Positions 7,318 through 13,812 of a DNA stretch of 34,577 bases are shown here, one piece after another; position 1 is the first letter of the stretch; each line of letters begins with the position of its first letter. The notes under the pieces are model-generated. The model was not told the DNA's origin. It worked only from the letters and a program-made list of their open reading frames with translations, and did not search any database. The position numbers and the translations under genes are program-made. This DNA is from Acidobacteriota bacterium (GTDB taxonomy: Bacteria > Acidobacteriota > Terriglobia > UBA7540), in contig JAKASC010000002.1 in NCBI GenBank assembly GCA_021828245.1, positions 1-34,577 on the forward strand. Direction: 5' to 3'.

Positions 7318-7677
7318 ATGACGGAGTACGACCCTAAAATAATTCTCCAGTTTGCCGACCGGCTCTATGCGAGTGCGGCGCAAATCGTCGCTGAGACCAT
7401 AGCGCTTTATGCTGTTGTCGCCGCGATAGCGGGCTACATCGTTGGGTCGCTTCTTGTCCGTTTTTACGGCTCCCCTGCCTTTGCGGCCGATCCAACAACT
7501 CACCTCGTCCTCGCCGGTTTTGCGGTCGGAGCCGTGATCGGCATTTTTGTAGGCCGAGAAAAAGCCTTCAGGCTAAAGTTGCAGGCTCAGATGGCTCTTG
7601 TCCAGCTCAAGATCGAAGAAAACACGCGGCCGGCGGGCGATGTTAGTGAGACTCCTAGCGTAGTTCGTCCTCAATGA
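7318..7677 (+). CDS. Small two-helix membrane protein
   Basis: The product has 119 residues, with a good ribosome-binding site (GGAGG about 7 bases before ATG). Two hydrophobic segments, about residues 27-47 (ALYAVVAAIAGYIVGSLLV) and 63-80 (HLVLAGFAVGAVIGIFVG), flank a short polar loop. A helical charged segment and a Pro/Thr/Ser tail follow. The small size, paired helices and location after the unknown cytosolic gene fit a membrane effector or anchor for its partner, but no family is recognised. Its 3' end overlaps the convergent MerR-type gene by 23 bp, so the two transcripts would be partly complementary. Confidence 0.68.
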   Translation: MTEYDPKIILQFADRLYASAAQIVAETIALYAVVAAIAGYIVGSLLVRFYGSPAFAADPTTHLVLAGFAVGAVIGIFVGREKAFRLKLQAQMALVQLKIEENTRPAGDVSETPSVVRPQ

Positions 7678-8929
7678 TTTCGTGCACGAATTCTTTAAGT
7701 TCCTGAGTATCCTCATCGCCCGTCAGCTCTTCTTCGAGCGCATCCCTGACGGCATCCGTAACGTCGGCAGCGAAACGAGAATCCCAAAACGCCTCGCTTG
7801 AAATTTCTCCCTCGCTTCTCAAATGCAAAAGGTATGAAGAGACTTCTACCAGCCCTTGCTGGATGAGCGCTGCTTTCCGCTGCTTTCTTTCCTTGCGCGC
7901 CTCGCGCTGCTCGATTTCGGCTTGTACCTCGCGGACTGGCGGCCGCAATACTTCTTTCGCCTCGACCTCCGAAACGTCCGGGGGCAATCCGGCCAGAATC
8001 TCGACGCACTGGCGGCGAAGCCGCGCTTCGTCTTGCTCCGTCCGACCCCATGGGAGCTCGCGAATCGCCCACTCAATAAGTCGCTCATCAAGCAAACGTT
8101 TTTCCGCCGCCTGCTTAATCGGCTGGATGGCCTCATTCGCGGCCGCGCGGATTTCAAATTCTTCGGCCTCGAGCGGCAAAGCGCCCAACGCCTCGCGGAT
8201 TGCGGCCGCTGCCCTCGAACGCTCTAGTTCGGTGCAAAATAATGGCAGAGTGAAAAGCGCCGAGTTGGTCGCCCGCTCGCGCGCCTCGCGGCCTTCCCGT
8301 TCGACTTTCCACGGCGCCATCAGCGCGCCGACAGTATCCTCGATAAGCTGATCCATGAACCGCTCAGACTCAGGCCCGCGCTTAGCGACCTCAACTTCAA
8401 GGGCTTGGACTGCTTCCTTGCGCTGCCCGGGCGAGAGCCAGTAAGGGAGCCTCGCCGTTGCATTCTCAAGCCACTTCGCGCGCCACATGGCGAGCCGTTC
8501 GGCCTGCTGGCGCTCTTGCTCCTGCTGCTGACTACGAAGGCGAACGCGCTCGAGTCGGAGCCGTTGTGCTTCAGCCTCACGACTCGCCGCGCGCTCCTGG
8601 GCCTGGGCCTCCTCCTGTCGCCTGCGGGCCTCGGCTTCCTGGTCGGCCTGCAACTTGGCAATCTCGCGCTTGGCCCTCAATTCTTGGGCCTCAAGTCCAA
8701 GTTCTTCCACACGCTCACGGCGATTCTGTAGCACGCTGGATGCGGGCGGGAAATTTAGAGCGGGCCTCGGCGCGCGTGTATTGACCAAACTCTCAGCCGT
8801 GACTCGCAAGTGGCCGCCAGGCGTCCTAAAAGTCTCAATCCGGCCATCGTGGGCCATGCGCTTAAGCGTCGGAATCGAAACCCCCAGGGCGCGCGCGGCC
8901 TCACTGACAGAATAGGATTCTTCACGCAT
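7655..8929 (-). CDS. MerR-like HTH protein with long coiled coil
   Basis: The product has 424 residues from ATG at 8929. Residues 7-45 (YSVSEAARALGVSIPTLKRM, then RTPGGHLRV) form a MerR/excisionase-type winged HTH. From about 65 to 145 the chain is a Glu/Arg/Gln-rich coiled coil, followed by helical domains and a very acidic C-terminus (DALEEELTGDEDTQELKEF). An in-frame GTG at 8992 would add 21 residues encoded purely by the CGATTTTT repeat array, so I prefer 8929; neither start has a strong ribosome-binding site. The architecture could suit DNA segregation, nucleoid-like binding or control of excision. The upstream repeats are natural binding-site candidates. Function is undetermined. Confidence 0.75.
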   Translation of the reverse strand: MREESYSVSEAARALGVSIPTLKRMAHDGRIETFRTPGGHLRVTAESLVNTRAPRPALNFPPASSVLQNRRERVEELGLEAQELRAKREIAKLQADQEAEARRRQEEAQAQERAASREAEAQRLRLERVRLRSQQQEQERQQAERLAMWRAKWLENATARLPYWLSPGQRKEAVQALEVEVAKRGPESERFMDQLIEDTVGALMAPWKVEREGREARERATNSALFTLPLFCTELERSRAAAAIREALGALPLEAEEFEIRAAANEAIQPIKQAAEKRLLDERLIEWAIRELPWGRTEQDEARLRRQCVEILAGLPPDVSEVEAKEVLRPPVREVQAEIEQREARKERKQRKAALIQQGLVEVSSYLLHLRSEGEISSEAFWDSRFAADVTDAVRDALEEELTGDEDTQELKEFVHEIIEDELR

Positions 8930-8956
8930 AACGGCTACCCCATCATCGGTTTTTGT

Positions 8957-9043
8957 CGATTTTTTTACCGATTTTTGATACCGATTTTTCACGATTTTTG
9001 CAGGTTTCGCCCGTGCGGATTTTCACGATTTTTTGCGATTTTT
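8957..9043. repeat. CGATTTTT direct-repeat array upstream of MerR-like gene
   Basis: CGATTTTT begins at 8957, 8969, 8982, 8992, 9026 and 9036, with a CGGATTTT variant at 9016. Intervals are 12, 13, 10, 24, 10 and 10 bp, close to one or two helical turns. The array is strikingly T-rich in a GC-rich region and lies between the MerR-like gene and the next upstream gene. It may be an operator, a partition/centromere-like site or an AT-rich unwinding element. Confidence 0.6.
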
Positions 9044-9070
9044 TTCAGTTCTCCCAAGCGAGGGTAGGGG

Positions 9071-9337
9071 TTAAATGCCGAGCGTTTTGCGGACCTTACG
9101 CCGTTCTTTCTTGGCCCACTTCCGGGCCAAGTCGAACAAAAAGACTGCCCCCAAAACTGCCAGGGCGACTTGCCCAAAGGTGGGCGCGCCGCCGAACAGT
9201 TCATGTTCCAACTCGGCGCGGAAGCCGAAAGCGGGGCTTGTGGCTGGCGGCGTTGGGAACGGCGAATAATCGCCGAGCGCTGGCACGTAGGTGTTGCGCA
9301 ACGGGTCAAAGGCCATCAAAATGAATGGACGTTTCAT
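9071..9337 (-). CDS. Small single-pass membrane protein
   Basis: The product has 88 residues from the ATG that overlaps the HNH gene stop (TGATG at 9335-9339), a strong sign of translational coupling. A hydrophobic helix lies near residues 54-70 (FGQVALAVLGAVFLFDLA) and is followed by a very basic tail (RKWAKKERRKVRKTLGI), suggesting a C-terminal cytoplasmic anchor. No family recognised. As a small membrane protein next to a nuclease it could be a holin-like or anchoring protein, but this is speculation. Confidence 0.62.
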   Translation of the reverse strand: MKRPFILMAFDPLRNTYVPALGDYSPFPTPPATSPAFGFRAELEHELFGGAPTFGQVALAVLGAVFLFDLARKWAKKERRKVRKTLGI

Positions 9338-9768
9338 CACTTCCCATGCGCCCGACGCCGCCGCCAAATTTCCTTGGCGAATTTACTGCGGCGTTCGGGC
9401 GGCGTTTCGTGAATCACCAGGCCACCCGGATCGTGCTCGCCGCGCCGATGTTCCACGGCGGCCTGAACGTATTGGGCGAGCGTCTCGGCGCCCGGGTTGA
9501 ACTGCCGCGTGCGGCGGCCTTCGCCCGCCCGCGCCATCGCCAAGCCCAAGCGGGTATTACAGCCTTTGCAAAGCCAGCGGAGATTTCCCGGCGCGTCGTT
9601 GTGCTCATCGCCATCCCGGTGGTCAATCACCAGAAAGCGCCGCGAACCACAAAGCGCGCATCGGCGCGGACCACGCGGAATGCATTGCTGCGCTCGATAC
9701 CGGTGGGCGCGGTCCGTAATCTGCTCGCCCCGCTTGCGCCAGCGAAGCCCGCAAGCGGGAGCCGTCAT
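9337..9768 (-). CDS. HNH endonuclease, recombination endonuclease VII-like
   Basis: The product has 143 residues. Residues 37-80 hold CALCG, then FLVIDHRDGDEHND, NLRWLCKGCN and TRLG. This is a Cx2C...DH...N...Cx2CN arrangement typical of zinc-stabilised HNH nucleases related to phage T4 endonuclease VII. Such enzymes cleave branched DNA or make nicks or double-strand breaks, and they are common in phages and genome islands. The start overlaps the upstream acidic gene by ATGA, and its stop overlaps the next start, so four small genes form one operon. The nuclease fold is well supported; the substrate is unknown. Confidence 0.85.
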   Translation of the reverse strand: MTAPACGLRWRKRGEQITDRAHRYRAQQCIPRGPRRCALCGSRRFLVIDHRDGDEHNDAPGNLRWLCKGCNTRLGLAMARAGEGRRTRQFNPGAETLAQYVQAAVEHRRGEHDPGGLVIHETPPERRSKFAKEIWRRRRAHGK

Positions 9769-9920
9769 TCCCCCTCGTCGTCGTCTTCCTCCTCGTCCTC
9801 GTCATCGCCGCTATCGGGCGGGGCCACGATGTCAGCAATGTCGTCAAGCTGGGTCTGGAGTTGTTCGTTTTCCTCCTCCAGCTCCCGAATACGTTCCTCT
9901 AATTCCTGTTTGGTCGGCAT
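9765..9920 (-). CDS. Small acidic coiled-coil protein
   Basis: The product has 51 residues from ATG at 9920, with AGGAG about 6 bases upstream. Residues 3-30 form a Glu/Leu-rich heptad-like helix (ELEERIRELEEENEQLQTQL). The C-terminus is almost entirely Asp and Glu after SGDDEDEEED. The stop overlaps the HNH start (ATGA, 9765-9768). Such tails can mimic DNA or shield a basic partner; an inhibitor or chaperone of the adjacent nuclease is an untested idea. Confidence 0.6.
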   Translation of the reverse strand: MPTKQELEERIRELEEENEQLQTQLDDIADIVAPPDSGDDEDEEEDDDEGE

Positions 9921-9979
9921 GACTTCTCCTTTCGTTTCGAGCCTAGCGAACCGGGAAGGCCCGGAACAAGACGAAAAAA

Positions 9980-10342
9980 TCAGGCATGAATTTCTTGGCG
10001 TTGAAAATGGGGGCGGGATTTTCTTGGCTTCCGTTGATGCGTGCGCGAGCGGACGGCGGATCGAAACCGTGTCATCGCCAGTTGGCGGTCTCCGTCGCCG
10101 AGGTCGGCAAAGTTGGGAATACACTTCCGATAGACTTCGAGCCACGGCGTCCCCCGCTCCCGTAACTGGATGGCGCGGGTGATGGCCTCATCCGGCGGGC
10201 GGCCGGGGCCTGGGGGCAAGCCGAGGCGAACCAAGCGCACGACCTGGTGCTTAAACGCGCGCGGGTTCCGATGGATTTCTCGGCCGTAATCCCGGCGAAG
10301 GGCATCGGTGAATTCGCGAACGCGCTGAGCAAGCCTGGCCAT
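9980..10342 (-). CDS. Basic protein of unknown function, first gene of right-hand operon
   Basis: The product has 120 residues and is strongly Arg-rich. It contains a GPGRPPDEAITRAIQLRERG segment, reminiscent of a DNA-binding arm followed by a helix, and a basic C-terminal tail (RTHQRKPRKSRPHFQRQ). No named family recognised. ATG at 10342 has only a distant AAGAGG. It is the gene nearest the right end of the element and probably heads the operon with the acidic protein, the HNH nuclease and the small membrane protein (60 bp to the next start). DNA binding is suggested by composition only. Confidence 0.6.
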   Translation of the reverse strand: MARLAQRVREFTDALRRDYGREIHRNPRAFKHQVVRLVRLGLPPGPGRPPDEAITRAIQLRERGTPWLEVYRKCIPNFADLGDGDRQLAMTRFRSAVRSRTHQRKPRKSRPHFQRQEIHA

Positions 10343-10355
10343 GGAATTCTAGCCT

Positions 10356-10428
10356 CTTGGGCAACCGCCCAAGCGCCAATGGGCACAAAATGGGCACAAA
10401 ACCCCCCTTTTCAGGGGGCCAATTTGGC
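10356..10428. repeat. Right-end inverted repeats and tandem TGGGCACA arm repeats
   Basis: The stretch contains CTTGGGC-AACC-GCCCAAG (10356-10373), TGGGCACA at 10380-10387 and 10391-10398 with an 11-bp period, a CCCCC/GGGGG hairpin (10403-10418) and GCCAATTTGGC (10418-10428). The TGGGCACA pair mirrors the pair at 2683-2702. The first inverted repeat shares CTTGGGC with the att core. Probable recombinase or accessory-factor binding region; function inferred. Confidence 0.5.
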
Positions 10429-10472
10429 AGAAGGGCTGTTGAAAACACGGGACTTAGAGGGGTTGGGTTTAT

Positions 10473-10517
10473 CTTGGGCGCAAGAGGTCCCCGGTTCAAA
10501 TCCGGGCGCCCCGACCA
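10473..10517 (+). pseudogene. tRNA-Pro 3'-half remnant containing attR core
   Basis: The 45 bases match 2579-2623 except for the T stem, which is CCCGG/CCGGG here and GAGAG/CTCTC in the intact tRNA. The first 17 bases are the att repeat. No D arm or 5' acceptor strand precedes it, so it cannot fold into a tRNA. It is most likely the original chromosomal 3' half displaced by integration. Confidence 0.85.
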
Positions 10518-10701
10518 ATTGCTGATAGTTTGCGTAGCTTACCTGCTTCCAAATCCTTTCAAAGAAGGCTTCCCCTAAGCCCGCACGCTTGCTGGGCGCT
10601 CGAAGAATTCCAGCCTCCATCAAGTCGGGAGAAGTTGGGTGGGGCTGACGGCGAGTTTCGTAAAGGCAACCGCAGGATCAGGCGCTGTTCTTGCGTCCCG
10701 C

Positions 10702-11226
10702 TTAGCGGAGGCCGGCCAGCCAACGAATCAAAAGCACCAGGCCCGCCAGGAACTTCACAGCGTCTAAACTGGTGAAGGCGCCGTGAAGCATCCAAAAGCG
10801 GCGCATTTGGGGCGGCTCAGGCGTGCGCGGCGCGAAGTCGAGCGTGCGGCCGAGCGAGGTCATCCAGGGGGTAACGATGAGCGTTAAGGCCACGACCAGC
10901 GCCAGCATCCCACTGACGACAGCCAAGCCCACGGTATCGCGCGGCGTTTGCCGCCACAACAGGCCGAGCAAGACCACCCCCAGCAGCATCTCCGTCCAGC
11001 CGTAAGCTCGAAAATAGCGCCGGTTAATTTCCGAGGCGGCGTAGCGGAGGACCTGCCGGGTCGGTTCATCGCCCAATGGCTCAACGGCCTGGCTGAAGCG
11101 CGGGTCGGGCGACTTCAGGATTCGCTCGACCGTCGAAAATGTTCGCGTGGCCGCAAACCACACGAAAAGGTTCAGGCCAATCCAAAAGGTGAGAAGAGCC
11201 GTGGCGACAAGTTGGGAGGACACCAT
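10702..11226 (-). CDS. Four-helix integral membrane protein, possibly DUF4149-like
   Basis: The product has 174 residues from ATG at 11226 (AGAGGC about 8 bases upstream); the open frame extends further upstream, but that part is non-membrane and GC-biased. Hydrophobic helices lie near 6-26, 76-92, 97-117 and 150-170, with a charged loop between the first two (SPDPRFSQAVEPLGDEPTRQ). The pattern, with an N-terminal GLNLFVWFAATRTF helix and a final helix after RRFWMLHG, resembles small TMEM205/DUF4149 membrane proteins; that match is tentative. It sits 280 bp downstream of the beta-barrel gene and is probably separately transcribed. Function unknown. Confidence 0.72.
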   Translation of the reverse strand: MVSSQLVATALLTFWIGLNLFVWFAATRTFSTVERILKSPDPRFSQAVEPLGDEPTRQVLRYAASEINRRYFRAYGWTEMLLGVVLLGLLWRQTPRDTVGLAVVSGMLALVVALTLIVTPWMTSLGRTLDFAPRTPEPPQMRRFWMLHGAFTSLDAVKFLAGLVLLIRWLAGLR

Positions 11227-11352
11227 GAGACTGCCTCTTTGGGCCGAGTCTTGGCCCGACGCGGATGGCGCAGGAGGTGGCGTCAAGCTCGGTCGGTTCG
11301 CGCTTGCGAGCGAGCTTCGCGCGCGGCGCCGCGTCTCCAAGCTGGCCCGCGT

Positions 11353-11358
11353 ATTATA
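11353..11358 (-). promoter_or_regulatory. Candidate -10 box for the 10702-11226 gene
   Basis: A perfect TATAAT on the minus strand lies in a GC-rich gene-free stretch (11227-11505), about 127 bp before the start codon. I see no good -35 hexamer at 16-18 bp spacing, so confidence is limited. Nothing else in that stretch is interpretable. Confidence 0.35.
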
Positions 11359-11505
11359 CCCCAGGCCGTGGCGGGGCGCTGGCCAGACGTTGGTTGGGTT
11401 CGCATGATGCGCGCATCCGCTTTGCTTTGGCGGGGATGTCACGCCGATGCTCGTGCCGGGTTACGTCCCGATGCAAGCTGCTGTTGCCACAACCGCCAGC
11501 TCGGT

Positions 11506-12432
11506 TCAAAACGAGCATCCCACGCCCACGCGCAGAACAAGCGGGTCACTCACGGCTGAAAGTCCGAAGGCGGGTTCCAAGCGAACGGACCAGCGACGTG
11601 AAATTTGATAGCCAAAGACCGGCCCAACGTACTGTTGTTCTCTGTGCCAGTAGAATCCGAAATGGTGGGCGTTGCCGAGCGCTCCGATCATCTCCAAGCC
11701 CACTCCCAGCCGGCGGAGGGAAAGGGCCGGTGGCGCGGCCATGGGCGTTGTTTCGGCCATTCGCATTCTCATCCACCGCGCTTCGCGGTAGATTCCCCAG
11801 GCGTAGCCGAAATCATTCTCCTCGCTTTGAAGGTTGGTCTCGCTGATAAAGTTAAACGTGACGTTCAGCCGGCCCCAGTCGTGATAGACGATGGCGCGTT
11901 GTTCAAAGGTGTGCGCGGCGGTTCGCTTGGCCACGGCGAGCGGACCCGTGAGGTCCTCGCCGCCAAATCCACTAACCTCCATCTTGTAGAGCGCCGCGGC
12001 GTTCAAATCCTCGTATTCGCCGTAAACCGTAAAGTGCAGCCAGCGGTCGCGCGGGAAAAGCTGGAAATAGGTATTGAAGCGAAGCCCGCCGAAAGCTCCA
12101 GGCAGTCCGGAAATCTTTTGTCCCTCCGCCATCGCTCCCACGGTCCATCGCGACGTCACGCCATACTCGGCCATGCCCATCTCCGTGATGAAATCGTTTC
12201 CCTGCTGCGCGGTCTGGAAATCCGGCAAAAACATCAACATGCCGTGGCCTTTCGTTTCCGGGTAATTGATCGCCGTAAAAAAGGGGTCCATTGGCATTTG
12301 CGCGCGGGCGCGAGCGGACATCGGGCCCGCCGCCATCAGCGCTAGAAATAAAATTAGGACTGCCTTCGTGCCTGGCAGTACTACCGCACCTGGCAGTCCA
12401 CAGCGGAGAGACTCTTTCCGGTTTTTGCTCAT
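11506..12432 (-). CDS. Outer-membrane beta-barrel-like secreted protein
   Basis: The product has 308 residues. An N-terminal signal sequence (hydrophobic core about 22-38, AVLILFLALMAAG, cleavage near RARAQ) is followed by alternating aromatic and polar strands and a C-terminal GVGCSF, ending in the terminal Phe typical of BAM substrates. No transporter family is recognisable. The start overlaps the cytochrome c stop by ATGA (12429-12432), so the two are translationally coupled. The pairing suggests an envelope electron-transfer or metal-handling unit with the Cys/His-rich secreted protein upstream. The barrel prediction is by composition; function is unknown. Confidence 0.75.
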   Translation of the reverse strand: MSKNRKESLRCGLPGAVVLPGTKAVLILFLALMAAGPMSARARAQMPMDPFFTAINYPETKGHGMLMFLPDFQTAQQGNDFITEMGMAEYGVTSRWTVGAMAEGQKISGLPGAFGGLRFNTYFQLFPRDRWLHFTVYGEYEDLNAAALYKMEVSGFGGEDLTGPLAVAKRTAAHTFEQRAIVYHDWGRLNVTFNFISETNLQSEENDFGYAWGIYREARWMRMRMAETTPMAAPPALSLRRLGVGLEMIGALGNAHHFGFYWHREQQYVGPVFGYQISRRWSVRLEPAFGLSAVSDPLVLRVGVGCSF

Positions 12433-12995
12433 TGCCTCGCTCCCTTTTCAGCGGCTCCTCTGGCCGATGGGTTTAGGTTGCGGTTCAGCCCGGGCCTACG
12501 AGCGGGAGGCTTCCTCATTTGGTGGAGGTAGGTGACCAGAGCCCAGATTTCCTGGTCACTCAACTGCCCGCTCCACGCCGGCATGGCCGTCCATCGAATC
12601 CCGTGCTTAATGACATAAAAATTTTCGAACTCCTCCATGTCGGTCGGCTCTTTTGGGAACTGCGGTGCCGGTGGGTAGAGACTGACTCGCCATGCGCTCT
12701 CAGCGCTGTTCATCGCCCCGTGACATGCGGCGCAATACGTTCCGTAGAGCTTTGCCGCACGGGCCAAATTTGTCGCCGTCGGTCGGACAGGATCGTTCAA
12801 TTGGGGAGCGTACCGGTCGAGCGCGGCATCCAAGGCCTCCATCGCGCGTTTTTTCTCGAATGCGGAGGGCGGGATATCGGCGCGAGGGTCAACATATCCC
12901 TGCGTCACGTACATGAGCGCGCCCATTCCCATGACCAACACGGCGACGATCGCGAGACCAAGGCCCGTGGCGATTCCGAAGAGGAATTTCCGCAT
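12429..12995 (-). CDS. Membrane-anchored class I cytochrome c
   Basis: The product has 188 residues. Residues 5-30 form a single N-terminal transmembrane anchor. The haem-binding CAACH motif is at 88-92, and a likely axial Met is at 138 in WTAMPAWSGQ, followed by the usual LSDQEIWALVTYLHQM helix. The C-terminal tail is Pro/Arg-rich. It should carry one covalent c-type haem on the periplasmic side and shuttle electrons. Overlap with the downstream barrel gene indicates co-expression. No oxidase or other redox partner is encoded nearby, so the electron donor and acceptor are unknown. Confidence 0.9.
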   Translation of the reverse strand: MRKFLFGIATGLGLAIVAVLVMGMGALMYVTQGYVDPRADIPPSAFEKKRAMEALDAALDRYAPQLNDPVRPTATNLARAAKLYGTYCAACHGAMNSAESAWRVSLYPPAPQFPKEPTDMEEFENFYVIKHGIRWTAMPAWSGQLSDQEIWALVTYLHQMRKPPARRPGLNRNLNPSARGAAEKGARQ

Positions 12996-13136
12996 GTCAG
13001 TTGTCTCCTGTTTTCCTGCTCAATTTCGGCACGGACGCGCGCTGACAAAGCCGCGACGAGCGCATGCCTCGCGCTTAGCAGCAGAACAGCGCGGGGCTTC
13101 CGGCGCGGTCCACGGGTGGAACTGACAGAGGGAGGG

Positions 13137-13553
13137 CTAAATTCGGAGGAAGGATTCTTTCAGGCAAACTTGTCTTCCGTTCACAACGCCCGGAGGTCCA
13201 TGTGAACCTCCCGCGTAAGTGGCCAAGGAACGAAGTTGGGAAAGAAGATGCGCCCTTGGAGCCGCAGTGAGCGGGGCAACAGGAAGATGAGGAACCGAGC
13301 CGGCCAAGTCCGCGGCCGGCGAGGCCAGCACGGACGAGTGGCCGTGCCGGGCGCAGTCGGAGTGGTGCGGCAAGCTGCCCGATTTCGGCGAATGGCCGTC
13401 GCAGCGTCCCGCGTGCCCATCCTGTGACTGGGCCGGGCATGTCCCAAACTGGCAAAACAGCGCGCAATAGGTTGGATAGGCCGAGGTGAGGCTTAACGTT
13501 GCCGCCAGCGTCAGCGCCAGTAAGCCGCAACGTCGGTTCCGTTCAGTTCCCAT
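13137..13553 (-). CDS. Small secreted Cys/His-rich protein
   Basis: The product has 138 residues. The N-terminus is a signal peptide (basic NRRCG, hydrophobic GLLALTLAATLSLTSA). The mature part begins with three closely spaced Cys (YCALFCQFGTCPAQ) and continues with a His/Cys-rich stretch (CDGH, LPHHSDCARHGH). This composition fits periplasmic metal binding, but I recognise no family. It is 141 bp upstream of the cytochrome c gene in the same orientation, so it may lead that operon. An alternative frame at 13075-13530 is open but has no signal peptide or plausible composition. Confidence 0.6.
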   Translation of the reverse strand: MGTERNRRCGLLALTLAATLSLTSAYPTYCALFCQFGTCPAQSQDGHAGRCDGHSPKSGSLPHHSDCARHGHSSVLASPAADLAGSVPHLPVAPLTAAPRAHLLSQLRSLATYAGGSHGPPGVVNGRQVCLKESFLRI

Positions 13554-13717
13554 ATCTTGCCCAAAGCGTCCAGAAGAGCGTCTCAGATTGCGCGCTGTCT
13601 GTCAACGGGCTTGCACCGTGTTGGCTTGTACGGCGCGCTGGGGCGTTCGAGGCGGCGATGAACTCTAGCGCCGCGGCGGAATGTTGAAATGGCATGGGCT
13701 TGGCCATGAAATGTGGC

Positions 13718-13745
13718 TTGACCTCGGCGGGTGGAGTGTTAAATT
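13718..13745 (+). promoter_or_regulatory. Candidate sigma-70-like promoter for larE
   Basis: TTGACC (13718-13723) and TAAATT (13740-13745) are separated by 16 bp. The predicted start of transcription near 13752 leaves a leader of about 60 bases before ATG 13813. It lies in the 259-bp divergent gap between the Cys/His protein and LarE, which holds nothing else I can interpret. Confidence 0.4.
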
Positions 13746-13812
13746 TAGAAAGAGGGCCACACTTCAAGATGGAAAGAAGCAAAAAGAAGGGCGAACCAGC
13801 GGGCTGTCAACA

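Larger units (their letters stand above)
2579..10489. mobile_element. Integrative element of about 7.9 kb inserted in tRNA-Pro
   Basis: The element is bounded by the 17-bp direct repeat CTTGGGCGCAAGAGGTC (2579-2595 and 10473-10489), identical to the tRNA-Pro anticodon arm. A tyrosine recombinase gene lies directly inside the left end. Inside are an XRE-type regulator, AAA ATPase, zinc-ribbon proteins, a MerR-HTH protein and an HNH nuclease, most in overlapping minus-strand operons, plus a two-gene plus-strand cassette. No conjugation, capsid, portal or terminase gene was recognised. It could be a phage satellite, an integrated plasmid-like element or a small mobilisable island. The repeats at both ends and the intact recombinase suggest it is complete. 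Integration is well supported; the element class is open. Confidence 0.88.

Noticed and set aside
10473..10517. Second tRNA-Pro gene
   Set aside because: Only the 3' half is present; no D arm or 5' acceptor strand precedes it, so it is an att remnant.
13075..13530. Alternative minus-strand frame overlapping the Cys/His protein
   Set aside because: No signal peptide or domain; the 13137-13553 frame has both a signal sequence and coherent composition.
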